Positions 6,824-16,354 of a stretch of 23,176 nt of DNA are shown here, piece after piece. The number at the start of each line of letters is the position of its first letter. Position 1 is the first letter of the stretch. A model generated the notes under the pieces. It was not told the DNA's origin, searched no databases, and saw nothing but the letters and a program-made list of their open reading frames with translations. Made by a program: the position numbers and the translations under genes. Source of the stretch: Chara braunii (Eukaryota > Streptophyta > Charophyceae > Charales > Characeae); NCBI GenBank assembly GCA_003427395.1, contig BFEA01000264.1, positions 644,185 to 667,360 on the forward strand. The letters are read 5' to 3'.

Positions 6824-9484
6824 TCATACCCTCCTTATATTGACTTGAGCCTCTGTCAACAGATCCCCAAGCTTCCCCGCTAGCTCGGTCATCGTTGGCC
6901 TCGCATCAGGCTCCATCATCAAGCAGCGGCTCGCTAAACGCAGTGTCTCCATCGTCATCTGCTGGAATGGGCGCCCCGCCACCTCGTCACGCAAGCAAGA
7001 GTCCAGAATTGCATGCGGCATCCCTCCACCAGCAACAAAGTCGCTTCGCAAGAACAGCCTTGCCCAGTCCGCTAGCGGCTGCCACGCCCCGTTGCCCAAG
7101 GGCGCCTCCGTGGCCGCCTTTCGCCCCGTAAGCAGCTCCAGAAGGATCACGCCGAAAGCGTACACGTCGATCTTCTCCGACAATTCTCCCTTCATCACGT
7201 ACTCCGGCGCCATGTACCCGAGCGTCCCGCCCACGTGCGAGGTCTTCACCGCGGTGTCCCGTGTTGTCCCGCCAAACATTCTCTCTCCGATGGTCGCTAG
7301 TCCGAAATCCGCGAGCACAACGCGCAGCTTCTCCCCAGCGCCATCACCAAGAAGGACGTTGCTGCTCTTGATGTCACGGTGAATGATTGGCGGGTCAGCT
7401 CCACCGTGAAGGTAACTGAGCCCCCTGGCAATCTGCCAGGCGATACACATCCGCTCAACGAATGTCAGAGGAGGGAGAAGAGGCCTTCCAGGAACTGCCT
7501 TTTCCCTGTGGTGCAGGCGAGCGTACAGACTTCCCCCCGGGAAATACGGGTACACCAAGATCGACCGACTCCCCTCGTCACAGAATCCCACCAGTCTGAT
7601 AAGGTTGGCATGATGGAGTCTGCTCAACGTGTTCACTTCTGCCACGAACATTCTTCTCTTTTCCTCCGTCAGATTCCCCGTCATCAACTTGATGGCCAAA
7701 TCCTGATCGTCGATCGAGCCCCAGTAGACATCTCCGAACGCTCCACTGTCCCCGATACGGTAGTTCGTGCTGAAATTTTCTGTGCAATGCTGCAGAGCTG
7801 CCAGCAAGAATCGTCTGACTTGCAAGGGTTGAAGTCCCCCACCTTCACCCCCCTGCGTTGGGAAGTTGCTGCGCCGTCCAATCTCGACCGTTGGCTGTTT
7901 CAATCCATTCCGGCGCGCTCTGTACACAAGGACACTAAGGCACGTCGCAAGCGCCAGGAAGGCTGAGATCGACACGGGCACCCCGACCGCGAGACCTAAA
8001 TTAGTTCCTCGGGAGCTGGGGGGAAGCGGCGAAGATCCTGAAGGCGAGGGCCCAGAAGATGAAGGCATATCCGAGGGAGGTGGGGAGGAGGACGGGACGA
8101 GCGGGGGAGGAGTAGGCGCGCAAGAGTGGAGCTGCGAATTGTTGATTGTCAGCTCGAACACGGAACCATCGGACGCTCCGACGTACAGACTTAGTTGGCC
8201 CCCGGATTGCCGAAGCGCCAATCCCCACAACGCGCCGGCACTGTATCTGGCGACCTTCTGTACGCTGGTGGCCGAGCTGCAGGGCGCGTCCAGCTTCAGC
8301 CACCGAAGAAAACCGCTCCCAAGCTCGGTAACAAAGACGTTACATCCGTCCGGTGTCGCTACTGCGCTCGCCACGGAATTGAACTGAGATTTGGGACCAT
8401 CGCCATCGACGGACCCGCTGTAGCCAGATCCGGCCACAAGAGCGGCACTCGGGGACGGGGAGCTAAGATCTATTGCCCAAACCCGGTTATAATTGTTATC
8501 GGTGAAATAAAGGCAGCTCTCGTCCGGCAGAAAGCTACTTGAGTCGAATCCAGCGAATGAAACGTTGGGATCGCCGCTGGAGAAATTACAGACTTCGTTC
8601 CATCCCGGGCCGGCGTCCAGCCTCCCGGACTCTGCGACCGCCATCGACAGAATCCGAACGGGTCGGGCGATGTCTGAGACGAACAGTTCCGTCTTCTTCG
8701 GATTGAATGCCACGCTCCATACGGCGTCCGCATTTATGGCCACGCTCGTTCGATTGCCAGTCGCCGTGGAAACCCAGACGATACTGGACTGAGTCCCAAT
8801 CCTCGGTGTTGCCGCTGTGACCAGCTGGTCTCCTTTTCTGTTCACGTCGAGACCAAACATGAGCGCCATTGATATGTTGTCAGTTATATTCTTCTTCCAC
8901 ACAAAGTCAGATGTTTCGCTCAGGCCGCTCCCTGCGCCATACGGCCACCAATAGCTGAGTACCGAGCTATTTTTGAAACCTTGGCGCGCCCGCGCAAGAT
9001 CGGCTTTTCGGATCGAAAACCGCCGACTTACAACTCCATCTTCATCTCTTCTTACACAGAACTCGTCAAGAATGAAGTACATCTGGGTATCATCGGTAGG
9101 ATGAAACGTGAAGTCGCGAATGAGAGATGCGCACGCCCACCCACGAGCGGTGGTCTGAAAGTCCGGAGAAGGGGTATGAACGACTATGGGAGGCACTACG
9201 CTCCGGTTTCTGGGTAGGAAGAGCTCGGGCTTTAGCAGTGTCATGGTTACTTCCGGCTCAAGAACTGGTGGCGAGGAAGGCGGCGCGGTGGACACCATCG
9301 CCATATTGCGCCGGACCTGCAGGGCGAGGAGACGTGCTCGGCTGTCTCCCGGCTCTGCAGCATTGGCAGCCGAAGACCATTGGCCAGGGACCGGTCGCTC
9401 GCCAGTGGCGCGCATAGAAATCGTGGCCAGCAGCAGAACACTAGCAAGGGATTGGAGTAGGAAATAGCGGGAGAGGGAGGCCAT
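6824..9484 (-). CDS. Receptor-like kinase with NHL-like beta-propeller ectodomain
   Basis: This is a probable plasma-membrane receptor kinase that would phosphorylate Ser/Thr of target proteins after sensing an unknown extracellular signal. The frame opens at 9565 (913 codons); numbering below uses that frame. I chose the second Met (residue 28, 9482-9484) because it is followed directly by a signal peptide (hydrophobic 34-50). Residues about 145-470 read as a beta-propeller; the NHL-type repeat is clearest at 375-415 (AGSGYSGSVDGDG, then FNSVASAVATPDG). A Pro/Ser linker (484-519) and one membrane span (about 524-547) follow. The kinase (about 595-905) has Lys626 in LAIK, Glu643, HRDIKSSN (Asp731), DFG (753-755) and APE (786-788), so it is an RD-type active-looking enzyme. 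The Gly loop reads IGDSGAFGDVY, one residue longer than usual between the first two glycines. Stop is TGA. There is no intron. The ligand is unknown. Confidence 0.9.
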   Translation of the reverse strand: MASLSRYFLLQSLASVLLLATISMRATGERPVPGQWSSAANAAEPGDSRARLLALQVRRNMAMVSTAPPSSPPVLEPEVTMTLLKPELFLPRNRSVVPPIVVHTPSPDFQTTARGWACASLIRDFTFHPTDDTQMYFILDEFCVRRDEDGVVSRRFSIRKADLARARQGFKNSSVLSYWWPYGAGSGLSETSDFVWKKNITDNISMALMFGLDVNRKGDQLVTAATPRIGTQSSIVWVSTATGNRTSVAINADAVWSVAFNPKKTELFVSDIARPVRILSMAVAESGRLDAGPGWNEVCNFSSGDPNVSFAGFDSSSFLPDESCLYFTDNNYNRVWAIDLSSPSPSAALVAGSGYSGSVDGDGPKSQFNSVASAVATPDGCNVFVTELGSGFLRWLKLDAPCSSATSVQKVARYSAGALWGLALRQSGGQLSLYVGASDGSVFELTINNSQLHSCAPTPPPLVPSSSPPPSDMPSSSGPSPSGSSPLPPSSRGTNLGLAVGVPVSISAFLALATCLSVLVYRARRNGLKQPTVEIGRRSNFPTQGGEGGGLQPLQVRRFLLAALQHCTENFSTNYRIGDSGAFGDVYWGSIDDQDLAIKLMTGNLTEEKRRMFVAEVNTLSRLHHANLIRLVGFCDEGSRSILVYPYFPGGSLYARLHHREKAVPGRPLLPPLTFVERMCIAWQIARGLSYLHGGADPPIIHRDIKSSNVLLGDGAGEKLRVVLADFGLATIGERMFGGTTRDTAVKTSHVGGTLGYMAPEYVMKGELSEKIDVYAFGVILLELLTGRKAATEAPLGNGAWQPLADWARLFLRSDFVAGGGMPHAILDSCLRDEVAGRPFQQMTMETLRLASRCLMMEPDARPTMTELAGKLGDLLTEAQVNIRRV

Positions 9485-9565
9485 GCGAAAGCTTTGGCAG
9501 CCAGTCAAACCGGCACCATGAGCGTGCCATAGATAATCTAACACTGGCCATGGATGCTCAGCCAT

Positions 9566-10765
9566 CTTCTTCCTCCGAGTCGTGCGCGCCCGCGCCCACT
9601 CGAGCTCGGTAACAGGAGGATGGCTTGATTACTAATAATTATCAGACCGGAATAAACCGCTCGAACAAAGACGCAACAACGCCAGAACTGGGTCCCCCCC
9701 CCTTTTTTTCAAGCAAGCTCTCGAAGTAGAGAGTCTCTTCCTCCTCTCTCCCCCCTTCCCCCTCTCTCTTTTCTTTGGGTACAATGAAGTCGAAGCTGCA
9801 GGCAGATACTGGGTCTTGGTTTTGAAAGGTTAAATCTACGAAAGAAGAACAAAAGTATACAGGTGGCTTGCGGTAGTGCCAATAGGCTTCAGGGAGAATC
9901 TGCATCTGTAAGGTCTACCCCAAGCTGCAGCTGTGACTCATCAGGAAAGCTCACCATTTTCATTGTGCTTCAAAGTATGACTTTTTGGAAAGTACATACA
10001 TTTGGGACGCTGGACCCGGTTTCCAGGGGCATGGTCCCACTAGCAACCCGATAGGATAGAAAAGAGTTTGTGTGGCATTTGAGTGACCCTAATCCTGCCG
10101 TGCAGTACTCGTGATCCCACGGTCAGTATTTTACATGTATTACCCCAAAGAGTAAGGAGATCTTCGTTCCCCTCCTCCTCTCCTTAAGACTGGGCATGAA
10201 GGAAGCTTCCCGCCAAAATCTTTTCAATCCGTTGGGGCATGGCCAACCCCAAAAGAGAGTGGGGTAGGCCATGGGCCCACCGGATAGAAGATTTTCAGTA
10301 TTTTGGTTGCTGTTGTGCAATTATCTCATTGTGTGGAGCCCTCCTTCAATCACGAAGTATATGGAGGGTGTCAGGATCACTTCTGACAGAAGTCTATTTT
10401 GTTCCAAAAAAATGTGGCTTTTACTTTGTTCACCGTTTTTGCAACCACCGGCTGGGAAGCACTCTTTTTTTTTTTTCGGCCTTTTTCCTGTTTTTTCAGC
10501 CCAGAAATTCGTAATGAACGTGTCTGGCCGCTGCCACTCAGTGTCACACTGGATCGGCCACATTCCTATCCGACTGCTAATGGAACCACACCCCAGTAGC
10601 TTGAGTTAGACAGAGGAAAATAAAACAGTTAGCCTGTTTGTCGAGCTTGATTTGTAAGCGAAACTGGCTGAGGCTGCCAGGAAAACTCCGGGTTGAATTG
10701 TGAGGTCCCCGGCCTCGTCTCAAAGTTTAGTATAAAAGTACCTCCGCCAGTGTTGGGAAATTACG
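9566..10765. other. Non-coding stretch upstream of the receptor kinase
   Basis: This lies 5' of the minus-strand kinase gene and should contain its promoter. No convincing TATA box was found in the first 150 bp. No gene is seen on either strand; open frames are short and low-complexity. Confidence 0.5.
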
Positions 10766-11040
10766 TTGTCCTGGCCAGTACCCGAAGTTTTCGGGGGTCG
10801 GACACAGGGGCAGCGATGTCCCAAAAATCGTAGTTTTCTTTTGCCCATGCACGAAAGAAAAATGGAAAAAAAAAGGTCTTTGTACTGCAATAATGTTGGG
10901 CAGGGTAGTCTAGGAGGCCGTGCTCACAGTGTTGAATGCATCTTACAACAAAGACGGTCACATTCTGAACTTGTTGTTTTCTTTTCTTTTATTTCTCTTC
11001 TGTTTGTCATGTGCCCCCTGCCAACGAGGCAGGGCGGAAC

Positions 11041-11296
11041 CCGTGATCTGCTGTGTTTCCTCAGATGATTGTCACCCTGATGTATCCAGCCGTTTTCAAG
11101 GCCGAATCCGTGTTTCCCTTTTTTTTTTCTTGTTTTCTTTTTCTGGAATCTGACAATCTGAATCCGTGATCTGCTCTAGCTGTGTTCCCTCAGAGGATTG
11201 TAACCTTGAGCACACTGGCACTGTATCTTGCCATTTTCACGGCCGAATCCCTGGTCCTGTCTTTTTTTTTTTTTTGAGTTTCTGGAATCTGACAAC
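11041..11296. repeat. Tandem diverged duplication of about 120-130 bp
   Basis: Copies at 11041-11156 and 11164-11296 share CCGTGATCTGCT, TCAGA(T/G)GATTGT, CCATTTTCACGGCCGAATCC-like and TTTCTGGAATCTGACAA blocks, each with a T-rich run before the last block. They have diverged and the second copy carries small insertions. No coding function is evident. Confidence 0.7.
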
Positions 11297-11866
11297 CTGG
11301 CCACCAGGCTGAGATGCCCTCACTGAGGGCACACTCACACTAACACTTCCGGGAATGTATACAGCTACAATCACGTCCAGAGCTTTGTTTTTTTTTCTTG
11401 TTTTGTGAGTTTCCACAGCCGCAACTTTTTTTTTTTTTTTTTTTTGGTTTGTTCTTCCCGTGAGAGTACCATAAAGAAATGGAGTGGGACCCAGGCTCGG
11501 CAAAACTCGGAGCGCAGTGAAAATCAGGGTCGGCAAAAACAGGCTCCGAGGTACTGGTGGTTTCCAAAAAAAAAAAAAAAAAAAAAACAACTCCAGAACA
11601 ACGGGATAGGACTCAAGTATGCAAAAAGCAAGCGCAGAGAAAATAACACAACCATATCAGGGTCGCTGGGAACTTCCTTGCGCTTGGAACAATGTCTTAC
11701 CGCGAGGGCACAGGCTTCGAACCAGCACAATAAAACTGACAGGCAAGCCATGAAGCACGCAGGCACTGTCCTCTGGGCAAGGACGAGTTCTTTAACGGAG
11801 AACTGAAGAATATTGGCCCAGCTATTGAAGCCGAGCCTGAATATGCCCTGAGCGCCGATTTTTGTC
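11297..11866. other. Non-coding stretch with T and A homopolymers
   Basis: No gene is seen. The stretch contains a T run of about 20 near 11427-11446 and an A run of about 21 near 11567-11587. Open frames across these runs give Phe or Lys strings and are not supported. Confidence 0.5.
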
Positions 11867-12007
11867 GAGCCTGCAGAGAAAGGGAAACAATATGGGACAT
11901 TTGTTGCTTCAAGCAGTTTGCCGAGCATGGGACATTTGTTGCTTCAAGCCGTTTGCCGAGCCTGCAGAGAAAGGGAAACAATATGGGACATTTGTCGCTT
12001 CAAGCAG
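11867..12007. repeat. Triplicated short repeat (56, 35 and 50 bp copies)
   Basis: Three back-to-back copies lie at 11867-11922, 11923-11957 and 11958-12007. Each contains ATGGGACATTTGTTGCTTCA (third copy with one change) and GAGC at its start. The middle copy lacks the CTGCAGAGAAAGGGAAACAA segment. No function is visible. Confidence 0.8.
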
Positions 12008-12726
12008 GTACCGCCCCTTATGCTGGACCTGCTGCCAGCAGATGGAACGTAAACGGACCGTCTTTTTCTTGTTTCCACTCAGGCAGCACCGCAAGCCTCG
12101 CCACAAGTGCAGCCAGATACAGGCAAGAACCCCACAGCTTCCACGAAAAGCCGGCAAGTTATTTTGGAAAGTCAGACAGTACTTTTTCCGGGACCCCATC
12201 GCAGAGGACCAAATGCTCTTGGAAAACCCTTTGAAAATTGGTGTAGTATGGTTGCCTGTTTCGGTTGGCACTCGTCTGTTTTATTCTTTTTTCCTTTTTT
12301 TTTTGTTTTTTTTCTGTGGCACTCTTCATCTCTATTTTTTTTTTCTCTCTTTTTTTTTCTCTTTTTTTTTTCTTTTTTTTCTCTTTTTTTCTCTTCCTCT
12401 ATTGGCTGCTGCCTTTTCCGAGACTTTTCCAGGGAAGACATGCCCTCCCCCCTACGCTCTACAGTCAGCACAAAATTGGGGGGAGGAATCCTCCCGTGAG
12501 ACTTTTCCAGGCCGCGGACTATGTGAAAACACAAATTGATATTTTTCCAAGCCCCAATCTTCGGTCTGTTGGGTCCTCGAAAAGGGTTTGTGGAAGAAAT
12601 TTCACCTTTTCCAGGACATTTGAGGCAGGCTGTGGGGTCCTGGAAACAGTTTTGCGGCAAAGTTTTTCTTTTCCGCTCTCCTGTGGGGTCCTTGCCACAT
12701 ACTGGAAAGAGCTGGCCGGCAGGTTG
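12008..12726. other. Non-coding stretch, T-rich centre and small hairpin
   Basis: No gene is seen. Bases 12278-12400 are almost pure T with scattered C and G. A perfect 10-bp inverted repeat (TTTCCAGGAC 12608-12617, GTCCTGGAAA 12637-12646) lies among several scattered TTTTCCAGG motifs. Confidence 0.5.
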
Positions 12727-13035
12727 CTCCCCGTCTCCCATGCGGAGTCAGATTGTAAACTGTCAAGAATCTTCTTCCAAAAAATGAAAAAAAAAAAAAA
12801 AAGGTGAATAGGGAAACCAAGCTCTGAACTTGATTGCCCTCACATTCATTGAGTCTGGCACAGCAGTGCAGCCAGAGTGGCAAGGTTACACTGGAGCCCT
12901 GAAACCCAAAGGGCTGGCAGGCATTAAATGCTCCCCCTATCCAAAGGGGAGTCAGATTACAAACTGCCAAGGATCTTCTTCTCAACAAAGGGAAAAAAAA
13001 AGAAAAAGAGGTGAAAAGGGAAACCAAGCTCTGAC
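12727..13035. repeat. Diverged direct duplication of about 104 bp
   Basis: Copies 12727-12829 and 12931-13035 both run from CTCCCC through GGAGTCAGATT and ATCTTCTTC, an A-rich run, then GGGAAACCAAGCTCTGA. Identity is about 85% by eye. Similarity may extend upstream through a GCTGGC-GGCAGG segment. The second copy ends at the tRNA-like sequence. Confidence 0.75.
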
Positions 13036-13108
13036 CGTGGCCTAGCTCAGTTGGTAAGGCACGCAAGTGGCATTCAGGAGGGCTTGGGTTCAATCCCCAT
13101 TGGCCACA
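13036..13108 (+). other. tRNA-like sequence (pseudo-tRNA or SINE head)
   Basis: The sequence has a near-consensus box A (TAGCTCAGTTGG, 13043-13054) and box B (GGTTCAATCCC, 13087-13097), the internal RNA polymerase III promoter elements. CGTGGCC and GGCCACA pair as an acceptor stem over six of seven positions. The T arm is 4 bp with an extra base before the acceptor strand, the D stem pairs poorly, and no good anticodon stem could be formed. It is more likely a tRNA pseudogene or the head of a SINE than a working tRNA. No anticodon is assigned. Confidence 0.55.
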
Positions 13109-13109
13109 T

Positions 13110-14396
13110 GTACCTTCCTGGGCATGCTTAACGCCCGCCACCTAGAGATAGCCAGTTGGTCCGAGGTCAGATAGAGAATGAGTCTGCATCCTGCTGGGGG
13201 CACAGCGCGACCGGGAGCGCTGCGCCCCCACTGGAGCAACTTTGGAGACAAAGCGACGCGACGCGCAACCTGCCGGAGAGCTAGGCGACCCGGTGGGCAA
13301 AGATGCAAGGCGACGCGATCGGCAACGACGCAAGGAAGCGAGGCGGGAGAAGGGTAAGTATGGGTGTGACGAGCTGCTTCCCGAACCCATGCTATCTTTC
13401 GTACCCCTGTTTGTGAATCATACCAACCCCATTAAAACCCCTTTCGTTTTCTTGTTTTCGGATGCCACATTTCCTTTTTCTGGAAGCTTTTTTCGATTTC
13501 TGGGTTCTGTTTTTCCTTTTTGCAAGTCGGGAAATACATGGGAATTTACGTGCGCCTTAGCGAGCGCACGAGGAATTAGGCTCGGCAGTTGGGAATTCCG
13601 GGATAAGCGGAACTTCGACGTGTCCTTTTCGTATGTGTGAATGTTCTTGGTCGCGTCGGGGAAAACTCTCGGAATTTTGCGTGAATACGAATAGGCGTAG
13701 GATTTTCTTTTCCTGCGTCGCTTTTTCGCGCGCGGATATGATAATTTCAATTTTGAATTAGGATAGAAGCAAGCTGTAACTGTTTCGGTGCCTTTTTCTC
13801 TCTTTTTGTTGACGGCGCCGCGTATGCAAGCTTTCTCCGCTCTGTCCCCCGCATCGCTCCCTCCCGCGCCTCCTTTCTCTTCTCCCTCCTTTTTCTCTCT
13901 CCCTGTAACTGTTTTCCTTCTCTCTCTCTCTCTCCCGCCTTGCTTTTTGCACGCCCATTTCCCTTCTTGATCATCTGAATCTTGGACCCGTTTTGCGCTA
14001 CTTCTNGNGCCTTTTCTCTTCTCACCNTCTGAGTCCGGCGCANGACGCCCGGTCGATCCATCGACAACTCCCGTTCGCCAATCAGGTGCGTGGAGCAATA
14101 GGACCTTCCTATTGNGCGACGAATCTGATTGGTTGAACNTCGAGTTCCGAGGGATNAACATGGCGTTCACANAGCACTCTTCTCAAAGTCTTCTCCTCCC
14201 TGTCTCTTATACACATCTAGATGTGTATAAGAGACAGTTCCTATTGCGCGACGAATCTGATTGGTTGAACCTCGAGTTCCGAGGGATCAACATGGCGTTC
14301 ACAGAGCACTCTTCTCAAAGTCTTCTCCTCCTACTCCTCCTTTCACCCCTTAGCTTTCCCTTCACTTTCTCCCCCTTCTACCTCCCTTGTCGCAAC
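13110..14396. other. Non-coding stretch, promoter-proximal or LTR candidate
   Basis: No gene is recognised. There is a GC-rich block with repeated GCGACGCGA-like words (13250-13345), followed by AGG|GTAAGTAT at 13351-13361, a perfect-looking splice donor without a supporting exon, and a short (CT)n at about 13918-13934. Ns begin at 14006. The adapter artefact in this stretch is listed separately. Confidence 0.4.
14106..14331. other. Library adapter flanked by false duplication (assembly artefact)
   Basis: Bases 14200-14237 are two head-to-head 19-bp Tn5 mosaic ends (14200-14218 reading CTGTCTCTTATACACATCT, 14219-14237 its reverse complement). This is the junction adapter of transposase-based mate-pair libraries. 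The 94 bp on its left (14106-14199) are repeated on its right (14238-14331), identical except for four Ns (14115, 14139, 14156, 14172). The segment is therefore a sequencing or gap-filling artefact and not biology; about 132 bp here are probably spurious. Confidence 0.97.
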
Positions 14397-14403
14397 TATA
14401 AAA
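14397..14403 (+). promoter_or_regulatory. TATA box candidate
   Basis: TATAAAA lies in a pyrimidine-rich context, with a pyrimidine-rich candidate start about 30 bp downstream (TTCTCTCTTACG). If the region left of the primer-binding site is the 5' LTR of the gypsy element, this would be its U3 promoter. The LTR edges could not be verified. Confidence 0.45.
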
Positions 14404-15459
14404 CCCGCAAGCGCGTCCGCAATTCTCTCTTACGTTCTCGACTCCTAGGCCAGCTTCTGGGAAGCANTGGNTANGCAGAGTGTTTNGATGCGAGTCNGAA
14501 AGTCCTGTCGGGCTGACGATAGGCTGGCCNGTTGCGCGCTTGATCGCCACGACNGACTGTGGGATCCGGGCGAACCGTGTCGAGTTTACGACAGCGGGGT
14601 GACGATCGCAACGGTGGGAGTTAGCACGCGACGGTCGGGATCGTCGGTGCGGGTATGAGGATCGATGATTGGAGTTGAGTGAGTGATTGGCCCAGGGCCA
14701 TATTGGAATTAACGGNGAATGCGCCTTGGTTGCGGATCTTTATCTTTGGCGTGAGTGTNCGGCNANTGCGCCNAATGTCTCTCTTCCAGATCTGGTCATC
14801 CCCTATCTTGACTCTCCTCCCTATTCCCCCCCTCCCCCCCTCCCCCCCTCTCCTCTNTCCCTTCTCTACTTTGNAATAATGATGTGNCCCGACNTTTGCC
14901 TCTCTTCTTCTCTTTGATAGAAGTAAATTTGTNTGTCCTCCTTGTNTGAAAGAACTTCTTCCGGAACTCTTCCATTAGTTTCCTNGGTAATCCTCCTACG
15001 CAGGGACCCCGTCTTCTTGTCTTGTGAACAGTNGATGCGTGTGTACTGTGTAATGNGACCCATCTTTTCCTATGCATGTCTCATTTTTGCACCTTCCACA
15101 GTGAATGCATGTATGGAGACGCGTGACTCTTTTTGTGTTGATTAGACGATTGTCGTCGGGATTTTGTTCGAGAATGCAAGACTGTTTAGATCTGTAGTTT
15201 CGAATGCACTGCGCATGCCATCTGCCTTATGGTGCACGGCATCAGCAGCCAAGCCACCAGGCGGCCTTGAGAAACAAGGCGCCGGGGACCAACGTTATGT
15301 TGGCTCACTAAAAACTGAGTCACGGGTCGGTCCCTTAGCCATATGCATGATCAAGCTGATGTGTGTGTTTTCTCTCTCTCTATCATGTCGAAAAGAGTGT
15401 GAGTTGCGAGAGTGTTTTCTTTTCTTAATGACGTCTCAAGGTCCTTGCAATTGATTGAT
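14404..15459. other. Non-coding stretch with many ambiguous bases
   Basis: No gene is seen. About twenty single Ns are scattered here, with the densest part 14467-15056, plus a C-rich tract at 14826-14850. Scattered single Ns suggest mixed reads from diverged copies, which fits a repeat such as an LTR. Confidence 0.5.
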
Positions 15460-15981
15460 ATGCGGACTGGCAAGTACCCTCCGATCGGGCGCCAGCCTCT
15501 CGCACCTCCCGTCTCAACACGGCCTTTTCCCTTCAACGAGGAAAGGACACGTGTATATGATTGGGACGTACGAGAAGCTATCGCGCAAATCGACGGGCAA
15601 TATTACTTCCCGCCGACCAACCGTTGTTCCGGATTCGTGGAGGCCGGGTTTGTCATTATTGATACACACTTCCCACCTTATTCAATTATGTTGCCATTCA
15701 ATGAGTTGATCGTCATCCCGTGGACGGCAGTAGAACCCCACTAGCCGCGCACTCTATGCACCGAATGTCAGCGTTTTGAGCGCTACGAATCCAGGGGTTT
15801 TCACTACCGTGTGCGGAGTGAAGACGAGCATAAAGAAAGAGCCACGCGGCTGAGACCATCCACGTCAGACTCGGAACTGACCAGCGAACGACGACGGGAT
15901 TTCATACGAAAACGAGACACGCGAAGCGTGCACGAGCCTTTCCGTTCTAAACGACGGGCCGTAGCACGGTGGGAAGCCTGA
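15460..15981 (+). pseudogene. ORF0: unknown protein upstream of the primer-binding site, one stop
   Basis: From ATG 15460 the frame runs 94 codons to a TAG at 15742-15744, then continues open in the same phase for 78 codons to TGA 15979-15981. The two parts look like one protein broken by a single nonsense codon. The first part is Pro- and aromatic-rich (TRPFPFNEERTRVYDWDVRE, then FPPTNRC). The second has CTEC near its start and a strongly basic tail (RRDFIRKRDTR, SKRRAVAR). I do not recognise a family. It lies 238 bp upstream of the primer-binding site, so if that site is right, ORF0 would sit inside the 5' LTR or in older flanking DNA. Confidence that it was once coding is moderate. Confidence 0.5.
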
Positions 15982-16218
15982 CAATACTTTTTGGATTGAA
16001 TTTGGATTTTTCTCTCTTCGCGCCTTGCCCGCGCGCGCATTCCGCGATGCGCGAAAGCAATCGACTTACTTCATCGGACCAACACAAGGATCTCAGTTCT
16101 GTCTGTATCCCGGGACTCAATTTCCAAAAATCCTTGGCACACCCCATTTTGCTGTTTTTTCTGGGCCTCTTTCCGCACGACTAACACTCCGAACGAAAGA
16201 TAGCACAGGGCGTGAGGT

Positions 16219-16231
16219 TGGTATCGGAGCC
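16219..16231 (+). promoter_or_regulatory. Primer-binding site, initiator-Met tRNA type
   Basis: TGGTATCGGAGCC differs at one base from TGGTATCAGAGC(C), the site complementary to the 3' end of plant initiator tRNA-Met that primes minus-strand synthesis in many plant LTR retrotransposons. It lies 124 bp before the gag ATG, the expected place. The 5' LTR should end just to its left. Confidence 0.7.
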
Positions 16232-16354
16232 GACACGTATCGGTTCTGATGATAGTAAGTCGAACTGGCGAGAGGTAGGAGAGGCCCTCAACTAGCTCGT
16301 CGGGATCGCCCAGTAACCAGGTCTCAGTCTGGTGCGGCTGCACCCGCAATACCA

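Noticed and set aside
7379-8387. Long plus-strand open frames (7379-7966 and 7866-8387)
   Set aside because: They lie antisense to the receptor kinase coding sequence, have no domains, and are explained by GC-rich codon usage on the opposite strand.
12265-12807. Phe-rich plus-strand frame of 180 codons
   Set aside because: It is a translation of a T-rich tract and local repeats; there is no domain or start context.
13036-13108. Functional tRNA gene
   Set aside because: Boxes A and B are good, but the D stem, anticodon stem and T stem do not fold properly and there is an extra base before the acceptor strand.
14112-14516. Plus-strand frame containing a VSYTHLDVYKRQ-type peptide
   Set aside because: The peptide is the translation of the mate-pair adapter, a known contaminant, not a protein.
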